The notes below the pieces were generated by a model. That model had not been told where the DNA came from. It did not search any database and was given only the letters and a program-made list of their open reading frames with translations. From assembly GCA_934454035.1 (NCBI GenBank), contig CAKSFY010000054.1:1-13873 (forward strand): 13,873 nucleotides of DNA, given 5' to 3'. Positions within the stretch are counted from its first letter, which is position 1, and each line of letters starts with the position of its first letter. Of the stretch, positions 1 to 6,886 are shown piece by piece. The position numbers and the translations under genes were made by a program. This DNA comes from an uncultured Clostridia bacterium. Lineage in GTDB: Bacteria; Bacillota; Clostridia; UBA1381.

Positions 1-17
1 ACAGTCCACCGGACTGT
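1..17. repeat. Perfect short palindrome (hairpin)
   Basis: Arms ACAGTCC and GGACTGT flank a 3-base spacer ACC, giving a perfect 7-bp stem. There is no T-run after it on either visible side, so it does not read as an intrinsic terminator. It could be the end or core of a small repeat element cut by the window edge. Confidence 0.6.
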
Positions 18-50
18 CATTCACTACCTCGGTGCCGCTACGCTACCTTT

Positions 51-98
51 AGGCAAGGGAGGCATATCGGAGGGCGAATCGGGAGACAAATCGGGAGA
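51..98. repeat. 12-bp imperfect tandem repeat, about four units
   Basis: Units at 51-62, 63-74, 75-86 and 87-98 share the core ATCGGGAG or a close variant. The last two units differ at a single position (CGAATCGGGAGA against CAAATCGGGAGA), and the first is the most diverged. A 12-base period equals four codons, so any frame without a stop in one unit stays open across the array. Confidence 0.6.
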
Positions 99-174
99 TA
101 TGCGAGAGTGCCATTCGCTGCCCGGATGCTTTTGTGCTGATTTCAGGCAGGGAAGATATCTGAATTAATATTTA

Positions 175-1107
175 TTACAATTTTTCTGCCGCTCTGAGCT
201 TTGCGCTTTTGGAACGCGAATTTTCTTTCAGTTCATCCTCGTCCGGCAATATGGGTTTATTTGTTATTATCTTAATCACGGGCTTTTTTCCGCATACGCA
301 CACCGGAAAATCTTTCGGACATATGCAGCCCGAAGCCAGTTCCTTAAATGCGGTCTTTACAATTCTGTCCTCAAGCGAATGAAAGGTTATAACAGCCAGC
401 CTTCCGCCCGGCTTTAAGCAATCCGCAAAATCAATTACCGCCTGTTTCAGTATGCTCAGCTCTCCGTTTACTTCTATTCTGATTGCCTGGAATACGCGCT
501 TTGCCGGGTGTGAGCCGTCCTTTCGCGCACCGCTCGGCACTGCTGCCTTTATTATATCCACAAGCTCAAAGGTGGTTTCTATAGGCTTTATTTTTCTTTT
601 TTCTTCTATAAATTCCGCAATCCTCTTAGACCATTTTTCTTCGCCGTAGTCGTAGAAAATGCGCGTCAGTTTTTCTTTTGAATAAGTGTTTACAACCGTT
701 TTGGCATCAAGATTGTCTGAACGGTTCATTCTCATATCGAGTGCGGAATCATGCATGTAGCTGAATCCTCTTTCGGCGTTGTCAAGCTGATAGGACGAAA
801 CACCCAAATCCAGAACTGCGCCGTCAATTTTATCAATATGAAGATTGTTTAAAATATCTTTTATTTCGGAAAAATTTCGGTTTACATATGTAACCCTACC
901 GTCAAATTCAGCAAGACGTTTTTTTGCGGCTTCTATGGCTTCACAGTCACGGTCAATTCCTATCAGCCGTCCGGATTTTGTACGGGACAAAATTCCGTGT
1001 GAGTGTCCGCCGCCGCCCAAGGTTCCGTCAACCCAGATTCCGCCGTCTTTTAAATTCAGTTCGTCAATTGTTTCGCCGAATAATACGGAAATATGTTTAA
1101 ATTCCAT
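175..1107 (-). CDS. rsmH: 16S rRNA (cytosine-1402-N4)-methyltransferase RsmH
   Basis: RsmH (formerly MraW) is a cytoplasmic S-adenosylmethionine-dependent enzyme that methylates N4 of C1402 in the decoding centre of 16S rRNA. The 310-residue length is normal for the family. Visible hallmarks are the N-terminal HISVL, the SAM-binding loop VDGTLGGGGHS near residues 26-36, DLGVSSYQLD near residues 99-108, DMRMN, AKRVFQAIRIEVNGEL, and FHSLEDRIVK in the C-terminal part. The ATG at 1105-1107 follows a purine-rich AAGAGGAA site, and 14 bases separate the gene from the mraZ stop, so the two are surely cotranscribed from the mraZ promoter. In most Firmicutes ftsL and a penicillin-binding protein gene follow directly. 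Here 174 bases of repeat-like sequence follow instead, up to the window edge. The identification is secure. Confidence 0.97.
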   Translation of the reverse strand: MEFKHISVLFGETIDELNLKDGGIWVDGTLGGGGHSHGILSRTKSGRLIGIDRDCEAIEAAKKRLAEFDGRVTYVNRNFSEIKDILNNLHIDKIDGAVLDLGVSSYQLDNAERGFSYMHDSALDMRMNRSDNLDAKTVVNTYSKEKLTRIFYDYGEEKWSKRIAEFIEEKRKIKPIETTFELVDIIKAAVPSGARKDGSHPAKRVFQAIRIEVNGELSILKQAVIDFADCLKPGGRLAVITFHSLEDRIVKTAFKELASGCICPKDFPVCVCGKKPVIKIITNKPILPDEDELKENSRSKSAKLRAAEKL

Positions 1108-1121
1108 TTATATTCCTCTTA

Positions 1122-1565
1122 TCATATATTCAGATTGTATTGCTTGATTCCGTCAAGTACAATATCATCGTCAATATATTCGTTGACCTTGTTCCAGCCG
1201 TCCAAATCCCAGATTTCGAGCTTGGTATTGCTGCCGACAAGAATAATATCCTTTTTCAGCCCGGCAAAATCAATAAGCTCCTGAGTAAGAGGGATTCTGC
1301 CTTGCTTGTCCGGCTCGCAGGACATTGCCTTGCCGAACAGACGTCTTTGGAACATTGCGGCATTTCTGTCCGTTCCGGTCGGGAGTTCACGCACTTTCTG
1401 AGCGATAATCTCCCATTCGTCCTCGGTATACAGATTAAGGCATTTTTCCGACGGTGAGCGCGTAATATAAACTGTCGGAGACAATTTTTCTCTTACCTTT
1501 GCGGGCAGTATAAATCTGTTGCGCTCGTCAAGCTGGCGAGTGTATTCTCCTACGAAAAATACCAT
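1122..1565 (-). CDS. mraZ: Transcriptional regulator MraZ
   Basis: MraZ is a nucleoid-associated DNA-binding regulator with an AbrB-like fold that controls its own division and cell-wall operon. This copy is 147 residues and has the two family DXXXR motifs: DERNR in the first half (followed by FILPAKVREKL) and DKQGR in the second (followed by IPLTQELIDFAGL). The first motif is usually DxKGR, so the ERN triplet is a divergent version. I chose the ATG at 1563-1565 because the product then begins MVFFVGEY, matching family N-termini. An in-frame GTG at 1575-1577 adds four residues but sits only 2 bases after the AAAGGA site (1580-1585), too close for normal initiation; the ATG has a rather long 14-base spacer. 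rsmH follows after 14 bases. Putative self-binding repeats lie in the leader. Confidence 0.95.
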   Translation of the reverse strand: MVFFVGEYTRQLDERNRFILPAKVREKLSPTVYITRSPSEKCLNLYTEDEWEIIAQKVRELPTGTDRNAAMFQRRLFGKAMSCEPDKQGRIPLTQELIDFAGLKKDIILVGSNTKLEIWDLDGWNKVNEYIDDDIVLDGIKQYNLNI

Positions 1566-1590
1566 ATTCAACTGCACCGTCCTTTCTTTT

Positions 1591-1630
1591 TAAACCAAAT
1601 CGCTCCAATTCACTCACTTTTACTCCCATT
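1591..1630 (-). promoter_or_regulatory. Putative MraZ operator: four 10-bp direct repeats
   Basis: Read on the minus strand, four consecutive decamers are AATGGGAGTA, AAAGTGAGTG, AATTGGAGCG and ATTTGGTTTA, with a shared core close to TGGAG. MraZ is known to bind G-rich direct repeats spaced about 10 bp apart in front of its own gene. The array begins inside the -10 hexamer and runs over the likely transcription start, so bound protein should block initiation. The repeats are visible in the sequence; assigning them to MraZ rests on position, spacing and family knowledge. Confidence 0.75.
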
Positions 1631-1656
1631 ATACACTATTCCTTTCAAATATACAA
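1628..1656 (-). promoter_or_regulatory. mraZ-rsmH promoter
   Basis: The minus strand has a perfect TATAAT at 1628-1633 and a weak -35 (TTGTAT, 1651-1656) with a 17-base spacer. Transcription should begin near 1621, inside the first MraZ repeat. Confidence 0.65.
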
Positions 1657-1757
1657 GCCTTTTTTTAAAAAAAATTTAAATTTTATTACATTTTCATAAC
1701 TTTTGTGAAAAATAACCGAAACATAAATTAAATTTTTAAAATTTAAATAAAAAAATC

Positions 1758-1786
1758 TTGTAAGAATCCCGGAAATAATGTATAAT
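1758..1786 (+). promoter_or_regulatory. tex-lgt promoter
   Basis: TTGTAA at 1758-1763 and a perfect TATAAT at 1781-1786 are separated by 17 bases. Very A/T-rich sequence lies upstream (about 1660-1757), which could act as an UP element for this promoter and for the diverging mraZ promoter. The -10 hexamer overlaps an in-frame ATG at 1785, which rules that codon out as the tex start. Confidence 0.7.
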
Positions 1787-1817
1787 GAAAATAGTAATGC
1801 AAGAAAGGATATTTACG

Positions 1818-3971
1818 ATGGATAAAATAACGCAAACACTTATTGAGGAGTTTTCACTCAAAGAATTTCAGGCAGTTAATACGATTAAGCTTTTGGACGA
1901 GGGAAATACTGTTCCGTTTATTGCACGTTACAGAAAAGAAGTGACCGGAGAATTGTCTGACGAGATATTGCGCGCATTTTCCGAAAGATTGGAATATCTG
2001 AGGAATATAGAAGCAAAAAAAGAAGAAGTACTCCGTCTTATCGGTGAGCAGGAAAAACTGACGCCGGAGATTGAAAAAGCAATAGAAAACGCAAAGACCG
2101 TTACAGAGCTTGACGATATTTACAGACCGTTCCGCCCGAAGCGCCGGACTCGTGCCACAATCGCAAAGGAAAAGGGACTTGAGCCGCTGGCGGAATTTTT
2201 ATTTGCACAAAAGCAGAACAGTGAAAGCCCCGAATCCGCGGCACTCGGGTTTATTGACGCCGAAAAGGGAGTCAATAGCGCAGAGGACGCATTAGCCGGG
2301 GCAATGGATATAATTGCCGAGATGATTTCCGATAATGCGGACTACAGAAAGGATATAAGAGAGCTCACATATAAACATTCTGCGGTTGCTGTCAAAAATG
2401 CAAAGGACGAAGAAAGCGTATATGAAATGTACTACGATTTTTCGGAGCCTGCCGCAAAAATTGCAAATCATAGGATTCTTGCGATTAACAGAGGGGAAAA
2501 GGAGGGTTTCTTAAGCGTAAAGCTGAATATGGAAGAGGAAATTCCGATTCGTTATCTTATAAGACAGACAACGCCGAAAAATCCGTCACCGTCCACAGAA
2601 TATGTAAAGCTTGCGGCAGAGGACGCATACAAGAGGCTTATAGCGCCGTCAATCGAAACGGAAATAAGAAATATTCTGACAGACAGAGCGCAGGAGGACG
2701 CAATCAAGGTATTTGCCAAAAATTTAAGCGGACTGCTTTTGCAGCCGCCGATTAAGGGTCAGACAGTTCTGGGACTTGACCCCGGCTACAGAACCGGCTG
2801 CAAGGTCGCTGTTGTGGATGATACGGGCAAGGTTTTGGATACGGGTATCGTTTATTGCACACTGCCGAATCATGACAAGGAAAAAGCAAAGAAAATTCTT
2901 AAAAGCATGATATTAAAAAATAATGTCGGACTTGTTTCAATAGGAAACGGAACGGCTTCAAAGGAAACAGAGGCGGTTGCGGCGGAGGTTATATCCGAGC
3001 TTGACCGAAAGGTTTATTATATGATAGTAAGCGAGGCGGGTGCATCGGTTTACTCAGCCTCAAAGCTTGCAAGCGAGGAATTTCCCGAATATGATGTTTC
3101 GCTCAGAAGTGCGGTCTCAATAGCAAGACGCTTGCAGGATCCTCTTGCGGAACTTGTAAAAATCGACCCCAAAGCTATCGGCGTGGGACAGTATCAGCAT
3201 GACATGAATCAAAAGCGTCTCGGCGAGGCTCTGGGCGGAGTGGTTGAGGACTGTGTAAACAGTGTCGGGGTGGACCTGAATACTGCGTCTCCATCGCTTC
3301 TTTCGTATGTTTCGGGCATAAATGCGGCAGTTTCCAAAAATATAGCCGCATACAGGGAGGAAAACGGAAAATTTAAAAACCGAAAGCAGCTTTTAAAGGT
3401 CAGCAAGCTTGGTCAAAAAGCATTTGAGCAGTGCGCAGGCTTTTTGAGAATAACCGACGGTGACAATATTTTCGACAACACATCGGTGCATCCGGAAAGC
3501 TACGACGCAGCAAAGAAGCTTTTACAGATTCTCGGTTACGGTGAACAGGACGTAATAAGCGGAAATATTTCGGAAATCAAAACAAGAATTAAAGATGCAA
3601 ATATAAATAAACTGTCGGAGGAACTCGGAATAGGTGTTCCGACAATAAGAGACATTGCGGACAGTCTCCTGAAAAAGGGCAGAGACCCGAGAGATGAGCT
3701 GCCGCAGCCTGTTCTGCGGACGGATATAATGGATATTGACGACCTGAAACCGGATATGATTCTTACGGGAACTGTCAGAAATGTAATTGATTTCGGAGCA
3801 TTTGTAGATATAGGCGTTCATCAGGACGGACTTGTGCATGTATCGCAGATATGCGACCGTTATATCAAGCATCCGCTTGAGGCGCTTTCGGTCGGGGATA
3901 TAGTAAAGGTTAAGGTTTTGTCCGTTGATAAGGCAAAAAAGAGAATTTCGCTGACAATGAAAAATATATAG
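1818..3971 (+). CDS. tex: Tex-family RNA-binding transcriptional accessory protein
   Basis: Tex is a conserved cytoplasmic nucleic-acid-binding protein, first described as a transcription accessory factor and linked to RNA metabolism; its exact role in Clostridia is unsettled. The order of domains in this 717-residue protein is standard: a helical Tex N-terminus with FIARYRKEVTGEL (about 34-46), a YqgF/RNase H-like domain beginning TVLGLDPGYRTGCK (about 316-329), the QYQHD segment (458-462), tandem helix-hairpin-helix motifs (about 480-545), and a C-terminal S1 domain (about 646-717, with VIDFGAFVDIG and ISLTMKN). The ATG at 1818 was chosen because AGAAAGGA lies 8 bases upstream and MDKI is a usual Tex beginning; an ATG 33 bases earlier lies in the -10 promoter element. 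lgt follows after 11 bases. Confidence 0.97.
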   Translation: MDKITQTLIEEFSLKEFQAVNTIKLLDEGNTVPFIARYRKEVTGELSDEILRAFSERLEYLRNIEAKKEEVLRLIGEQEKLTPEIEKAIENAKTVTELDDIYRPFRPKRRTRATIAKEKGLEPLAEFLFAQKQNSESPESAALGFIDAEKGVNSAEDALAGAMDIIAEMISDNADYRKDIRELTYKHSAVAVKNAKDEESVYEMYYDFSEPAAKIANHRILAINRGEKEGFLSVKLNMEEEIPIRYLIRQTTPKNPSPSTEYVKLAAEDAYKRLIAPSIETEIRNILTDRAQEDAIKVFAKNLSGLLLQPPIKGQTVLGLDPGYRTGCKVAVVDDTGKVLDTGIVYCTLPNHDKEKAKKILKSMILKNNVGLVSIGNGTASKETEAVAAEVISELDRKVYYMIVSEAGASVYSASKLASEEFPEYDVSLRSAVSIARRLQDPLAELVKIDPKAIGVGQYQHDMNQKRLGEALGGVVEDCVNSVGVDLNTASPSLLSYVSGINAAVSKNIAAYREENGKFKNRKQLLKVSKLGQKAFEQCAGFLRITDGDNIFDNTSVHPESYDAAKKLLQILGYGEQDVISGNISEIKTRIKDANINKLSEELGIGVPTIRDIADSLLKKGRDPRDELPQPVLRTDIMDIDDLKPDMILTGTVRNVIDFGAFVDIGVHQDGLVHVSQICDRYIKHPLEALSVGDIVKVKVLSVDKAKKRISLTMKNI

Positions 3972-3982
3972 GGGTGTTTGTT

Positions 3983-4768
3983 ATGACGCATACAATTGCA
4001 TTCCCGGGATTGGGAATATCTATGGAAATTAACCGTGTTGCATTTACTGTTTTCGGCAAAGACATATTCTGGTATGCTTTAATTTTGCTATCGGGGTTTC
4101 TGCTCGGACTGCTCTTTGTGTATAACACATGCGAAAAAAGAGGCGTGTCAAAGGATGCGGTTTTTGATATTGCATTCTGGGGATTGATTTTCGGACTGAT
4201 TTGCGCAAGAATTTATTATGTGCTTTTTGATATTGAGTCGCTTGAGGGTAATTTTTGGAATATATTCAAAATATGGAACGGCGGAATTGCTATTTACGGC
4301 TCGCTTATAGGTGCAATAGGCACGGCACTGGTTTATTCTGTCAGGCACAAGCTTAAGCCATTAAAGGTTTTTGACGTTTTTGTGCCCGGACTTTTGATAG
4401 GGCAGATAGTCGGCAGATGGGGAAACTTTGTAAATGCGGAGGTTTACGGCGGAATAACTACCCTGCCGTGGCGTATGACAATTAACGGAGCAGCAGGGGT
4501 ACATCCGTTGTTTTTGTACGAATCTCTTTGGAACTTGGCAGGACTTATAATAGTTTTGCTTATACGGGATAAGAAAAAAGCGGACGGGCAGGTGTTCTTT
4601 TTCTATTCACTGTGGTACGGAGTCGGCAGATTCTTTTTGGAGGGTATGCGCCAGCCGCAGTATATTCTGTGGGTGATTCCGAATGTTCTCGGAATATCGC
4701 AGCTTGTAGCGCTTATTGCGGTTGCGGTTTCAATCGGTGCGCTGGTTTTTTTGGGAAAGAAAAAATAA
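3983..4768 (+). CDS. lgt: Prolipoprotein diacylglyceryl transferase
   Basis: Lgt is the membrane enzyme that moves diacylglycerol from phosphatidylglycerol to the lipobox cysteine of prolipoproteins, the first step of lipoprotein maturation. This 261-residue copy has the family N-terminus (IAFPGLGI), several hydrophobic segments, the signature GRWGNFVNAEVYG at 144-156, and YGVGRFFLEGMRQP near 212-225. Arg145 and Arg216 match the two arginines essential in the E. coli enzyme, and Tyr212 matches its Tyr235. The E. coli His103 position (HGGLIG) reads YGSLIG here, with Tyr105. The ATG at 3983 is preceded by AGGGGTG with a 6-base spacer; an upstream in-frame GTG at 3974 lies inside that site. The gene is cotranscribed with tex, and its likely clients include the two sugar-binding lipoproteins at the right of the window. 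Confidence 0.96.
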   Translation: MTHTIAFPGLGISMEINRVAFTVFGKDIFWYALILLSGFLLGLLFVYNTCEKRGVSKDAVFDIAFWGLIFGLICARIYYVLFDIESLEGNFWNIFKIWNGGIAIYGSLIGAIGTALVYSVRHKLKPLKVFDVFVPGLLIGQIVGRWGNFVNAEVYGGITTLPWRMTINGAAGVHPLFLYESLWNLAGLIIVLLIRDKKKADGQVFFFYSLWYGVGRFFLEGMRQPQYILWVIPNVLGISQLVALIAVAVSIGALVFLGKKK

Positions 4769-4843
4769 AAAGGGAATGTAAAAAAGCCCGGAACGCAAAA
4801 AGGCGGTGTAAAAAAAGTACACCGCCTTTTTACATCCCCTTTT
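4768..4843. repeat. Outer inverted repeat enclosing the terminator
   Basis: Bases 4768-4784 pair with 4827-4843 at 16 of 17 positions (GGGAATGTA against TACATCCCC). This forms an outer stem around the inner hairpin and shares the T-run at 4827-4831 with it. The 12 bases 4785-4796 would be bulged out. Both structures use the same T-run, so they are partly alternative. Confidence 0.7.
4797..4831. terminator. Bidirectional intrinsic terminator between lgt and dapL
   Basis: A perfect 14-bp stem (4797-4810 with 4818-4831; core GGCGGTGTA/TACACCGCC) closes a 7-base loop. An A-run on the left and a T-run on the right give a U-tract in either direction. It ends both the tex-lgt transcript and the converging dap operon. 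Confidence 0.9.
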
Positions 4844-4855
4844 CATATCATTTAT

Positions 4856-6034
4856 TTAACCAATCAGTTTTTTCAGCCGTTCCATTGCTTCAATCGTATT
4901 TTCACGGCTTGAAAACGCAGTCAGACGGAAATAATACTTCCCGTTTTCGCCAAAGCCTGCACCGGGTGTCCCGACGACGTTTATCTTTGTCAAAAGCAGA
5001 TCGAAAAAATCCCATGATTCCATATTGTTCGGGCATTTAAGCCAGATATACGGCGAATTTTTTCCGCCGAAATATTTAATGCCGCATTCGTCCAAAGCAT
5101 TCATAATTATTTTAGCGTTATTTTTGTAATAGCTTATATTTTCTTTGATTTCGGAAAGTCCTTTTTCGGAAAAGACAGCCTCTGCTCCGCGCTGAACTAT
5201 ATATGAAACGCCGTTGAATTTGGTTGTCTGACGTCTGAGCCAAAGTGAATTAAGCTCGGTATCGCCGCTTTTAAGCGCATGCGGAACAATTGTATAACCG
5301 CAGCGCGTACCCGTAAAACCTGCCGTTTTGGAAAGTGAACAGAATTCTATTGCGCATTCTTTTGACCCATCAACTTCAAATATGCTTCTTGGCAAATCCT
5401 CCGATATAAATGCCTCGTAAGCGGCATCGTATAAAATCACCGCATTGTTTTCCCTGGCGTAATCAACCCATTTTTTCAGACCGTCATAATTATATGCCGC
5501 ACCGGTAGGATTATCCGGCGAGCAGATATAGATTATGTCCGCTTTTATTTTTTTATCGGGGAGCGGCAGAAATCCGTTTTCTTCGCAAGCGTCCATATAA
5601 ATAATTTTTCTGCCGTCCATAATATTTGTATCGACATAGACGGGATAAACCGGGTCGGGAATAAGAACAGTGTTGTTTTTATCAAAAAGGTCAAGTATAT
5701 TGCCTATGTCGCTTTTTGCTCCGTCCGATATAAATATTTCATCGGCGGCAAGCTCAACATTTATTTTTTTGTAATAGCCTTTGACCGCCTCTCTCAAAAA
5801 GGAATACCCCTGCTCGTCTCCGTAGCCGTGAAAGGTTTCTTTTACGCCCATTTCTCCGACCGCTTTTTCCATAGCGTCTGTGACTGCCTTGCACAAAGGC
5901 AGCGTTACATCGCCGATTCCCATTCGGATTACGCTTCTTGTATTATCCTCGGCAAGATATGCGTTTACTCTCCGTGCTATTTCAGAAAACAGATAGTTTT
6001 TCTTCAGATTTTGGTAGTTTTCATTCAGTTTCAT
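4856..6034 (-). CDS. dapL: LL-diaminopimelate aminotransferase
   Basis: DapL is a pyridoxal-phosphate enzyme that converts tetrahydrodipicolinate directly to LL-diaminopimelate with glutamate as amino donor, bypassing the succinylase and acetylase steps. The 392-residue product fits the fold-type I aminotransferase family: GIGDVTLPL near 39-47, FHGYGDEQGY near 68-77, SPDNPTG at 172-178, DAAYEAFI at 203-210, and SLSK with the likely Schiff-base Lys236 followed by the TGTRCGY phosphate-binding region. GIGDVTLPL and the GYG segment favour DapL over aspartate or N-succinyl-DAP aminotransferases. It is the last gene of the operon, 15 bases after dapF, with its AAAGGA ribosome site overlapping the dapF stop codon. 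A strong terminator follows. Its product is the substrate of DapF. Confidence 0.95.
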   Translation of the reverse strand: MKLNENYQNLKKNYLFSEIARRVNAYLAEDNTRSVIRMGIGDVTLPLCKAVTDAMEKAVGEMGVKETFHGYGDEQGYSFLREAVKGYYKKINVELAADEIFISDGAKSDIGNILDLFDKNNTVLIPDPVYPVYVDTNIMDGRKIIYMDACEENGFLPLPDKKIKADIIYICSPDNPTGAAYNYDGLKKWVDYARENNAVILYDAAYEAFISEDLPRSIFEVDGSKECAIEFCSLSKTAGFTGTRCGYTIVPHALKSGDTELNSLWLRRQTTKFNGVSYIVQRGAEAVFSEKGLSEIKENISYYKNNAKIIMNALDECGIKYFGGKNSPYIWLKCPNNMESWDFFDLLLTKINVVGTPGAGFGENGKYYFRLTAFSSRENTIEAMERLKKLIG

Positions 6035-6049
6035 AAAAATCCAGTCCTT

Positions 6050-6886
6050 TCATCGGCACAACTCGCCGTCAAATACAAACTCTGCAGTCCCTCTCATAAT
6101 CACATTTGAGTCAGCTTGATATTTAATCTCCAAATCGCCGCCCAAAAGTTTTACCGTAATAAATTTATCGGGCAATACAATTTTATTTTTTACCGCTGCC
6201 GATACTGCGGCGCATGCCCCTGTTCCGCAAGCCATGGTTTCGCCGCTGCCGCGCTCCCACACACGCATAAACAATGTGTTATCGTCCAAAACTTCAACAA
6301 ATTCGGTGTTTATTCTTTCGGGAAACATGGGGTCGTTTTCATAAAGACTTCCTATTTTCTCCAAATCAAGCTTATTTACGTTTTCGGAAAAAATAACGCA
6401 GTGCGGATTTCCCATCGATACACAGGTAATTTTCTGCATTTTTCCGGCGAGCATAACCTCCTTGCCTGCTACCTCGGCAGTGTCGGAAATTACGGGAATT
6501 TTATCGGCGGCAAACTCCGCTTTTCCCATATTAACGGTTATTTTTGAGACTCTGCCGCAGTCTGTATCAAGGTGAAGCCGTTTTATACCGCTCAGAGTCT
6601 CGAGCGTTATATCGGTTTTATCTGTCAGACCTCTGTCGTACACATATTTCCCTATGCAGCGTGTTGCGTTTCCGCACATTTTGCCCTCGCTGCCGTCCGC
6701 ATTGAACATTCTCATTCTGAAATCGGCTTTTTCCGACGGCATTATAAGCACAATTCCGTCACCGCCGACCCCTTTGTGCCTGTCGGAAAGCCGGACAGAC
6801 AGTTCGGACGGGTTATCGATATTTTCTTCAAAGCAATTAAAATAGATGTAATCGTTTCCGATTCCGTGCATTTTGGTAAATTTCAT
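6050..6886 (-). CDS. dapF: Diaminopimelate epimerase
   Basis: DapF is a cofactor-independent cytoplasmic epimerase that interconverts LL- and meso-diaminopimelate by a two-base thiol mechanism. The 278-residue protein carries both catalytic cysteines: Cys71 in KMCGNATRC and Cys220 in TMACGTGAC. It also has MHGIGNDYIY at the N-terminus, GGDGIVL near 41-47, MGNPHCV near 158-164 and WERGSGET near 210-217, all standard substrate-binding parts. Its ATG overlaps the lysA stop codon in the sequence TAATG (6884-6888), so translation is probably coupled to lysA. It acts between DapL (the next gene) and LysA (the previous gene), which explains their clustering. No missing residues are apparent. Confidence 0.97.
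   Translation of the reverse strand: MKFTKMHGIGNDYIYFNCFEENIDNPSELSVRLSDRHKGVGGDGIVLIMPSEKADFRMRMFNADGSEGKMCGNATRCIGKYVYDRGLTDKTDITLETLSGIKRLHLDTDCGRVSKITVNMGKAEFAADKIPVISDTAEVAGKEVMLAGKMQKITCVSMGNPHCVIFSENVNKLDLEKIGSLYENDPMFPERINTEFVEVLDDNTLFMRVWERGSGETMACGTGACAAVSAAVKNKIVLPDKFITVKLLGGDLEIKYQADSNVIMRGTAEFVFDGELCR

Larger units (their letters stand above)
1..174. other. Gene-poor left flank, probable interspersed repeat element
   Basis: This stretch follows the rsmH stop codon on the minus strand and holds no gene I recognise. It contains a 7-bp-arm palindrome at the edge and a 12-bp tandem repeat. One plus-strand frame is open from base 1 to 165 (stop TAA at 166-168) without a convincing start or ribosome site, and a second frame is open across the tandem repeat. 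That is expected of a repeat whose 12-bp period preserves the reading frame, and is weak evidence for a protein. No ftsL-like reading frame follows rsmH here, although that is where ftsL usually lies. I infer a repeat element rather than a gene; it may continue beyond the left edge. Confidence 0.45.

Noticed and set aside
3..168. Plus-strand open frame at the left edge as a real gene end
   Set aside because: No start or ribosome site is visible, more than one frame is open through the 12-bp repeat, and the residue composition follows the repeat.
1566..1577. GTG at 1575-1577 as the start of mraZ
   Set aside because: The ribosome site would be only 2 bases away, and the extra four residues are not typical of the family.
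1693..1709. Imperfect inverted repeat TTCATAA/TTGTGAA in the mraZ-tex intergenic region
   Set aside because: Arms are only 7 bases with a mismatch in very A/T-rich sequence, where such matches arise by chance. It is not placed at either promoter.
1785..1817. Upstream ATG at 1785 as the start of tex
   Set aside because: It overlaps the -10 hexamer at 1781-1786. The ATG at 1818 has a good ribosome site and the usual Tex N-terminus.
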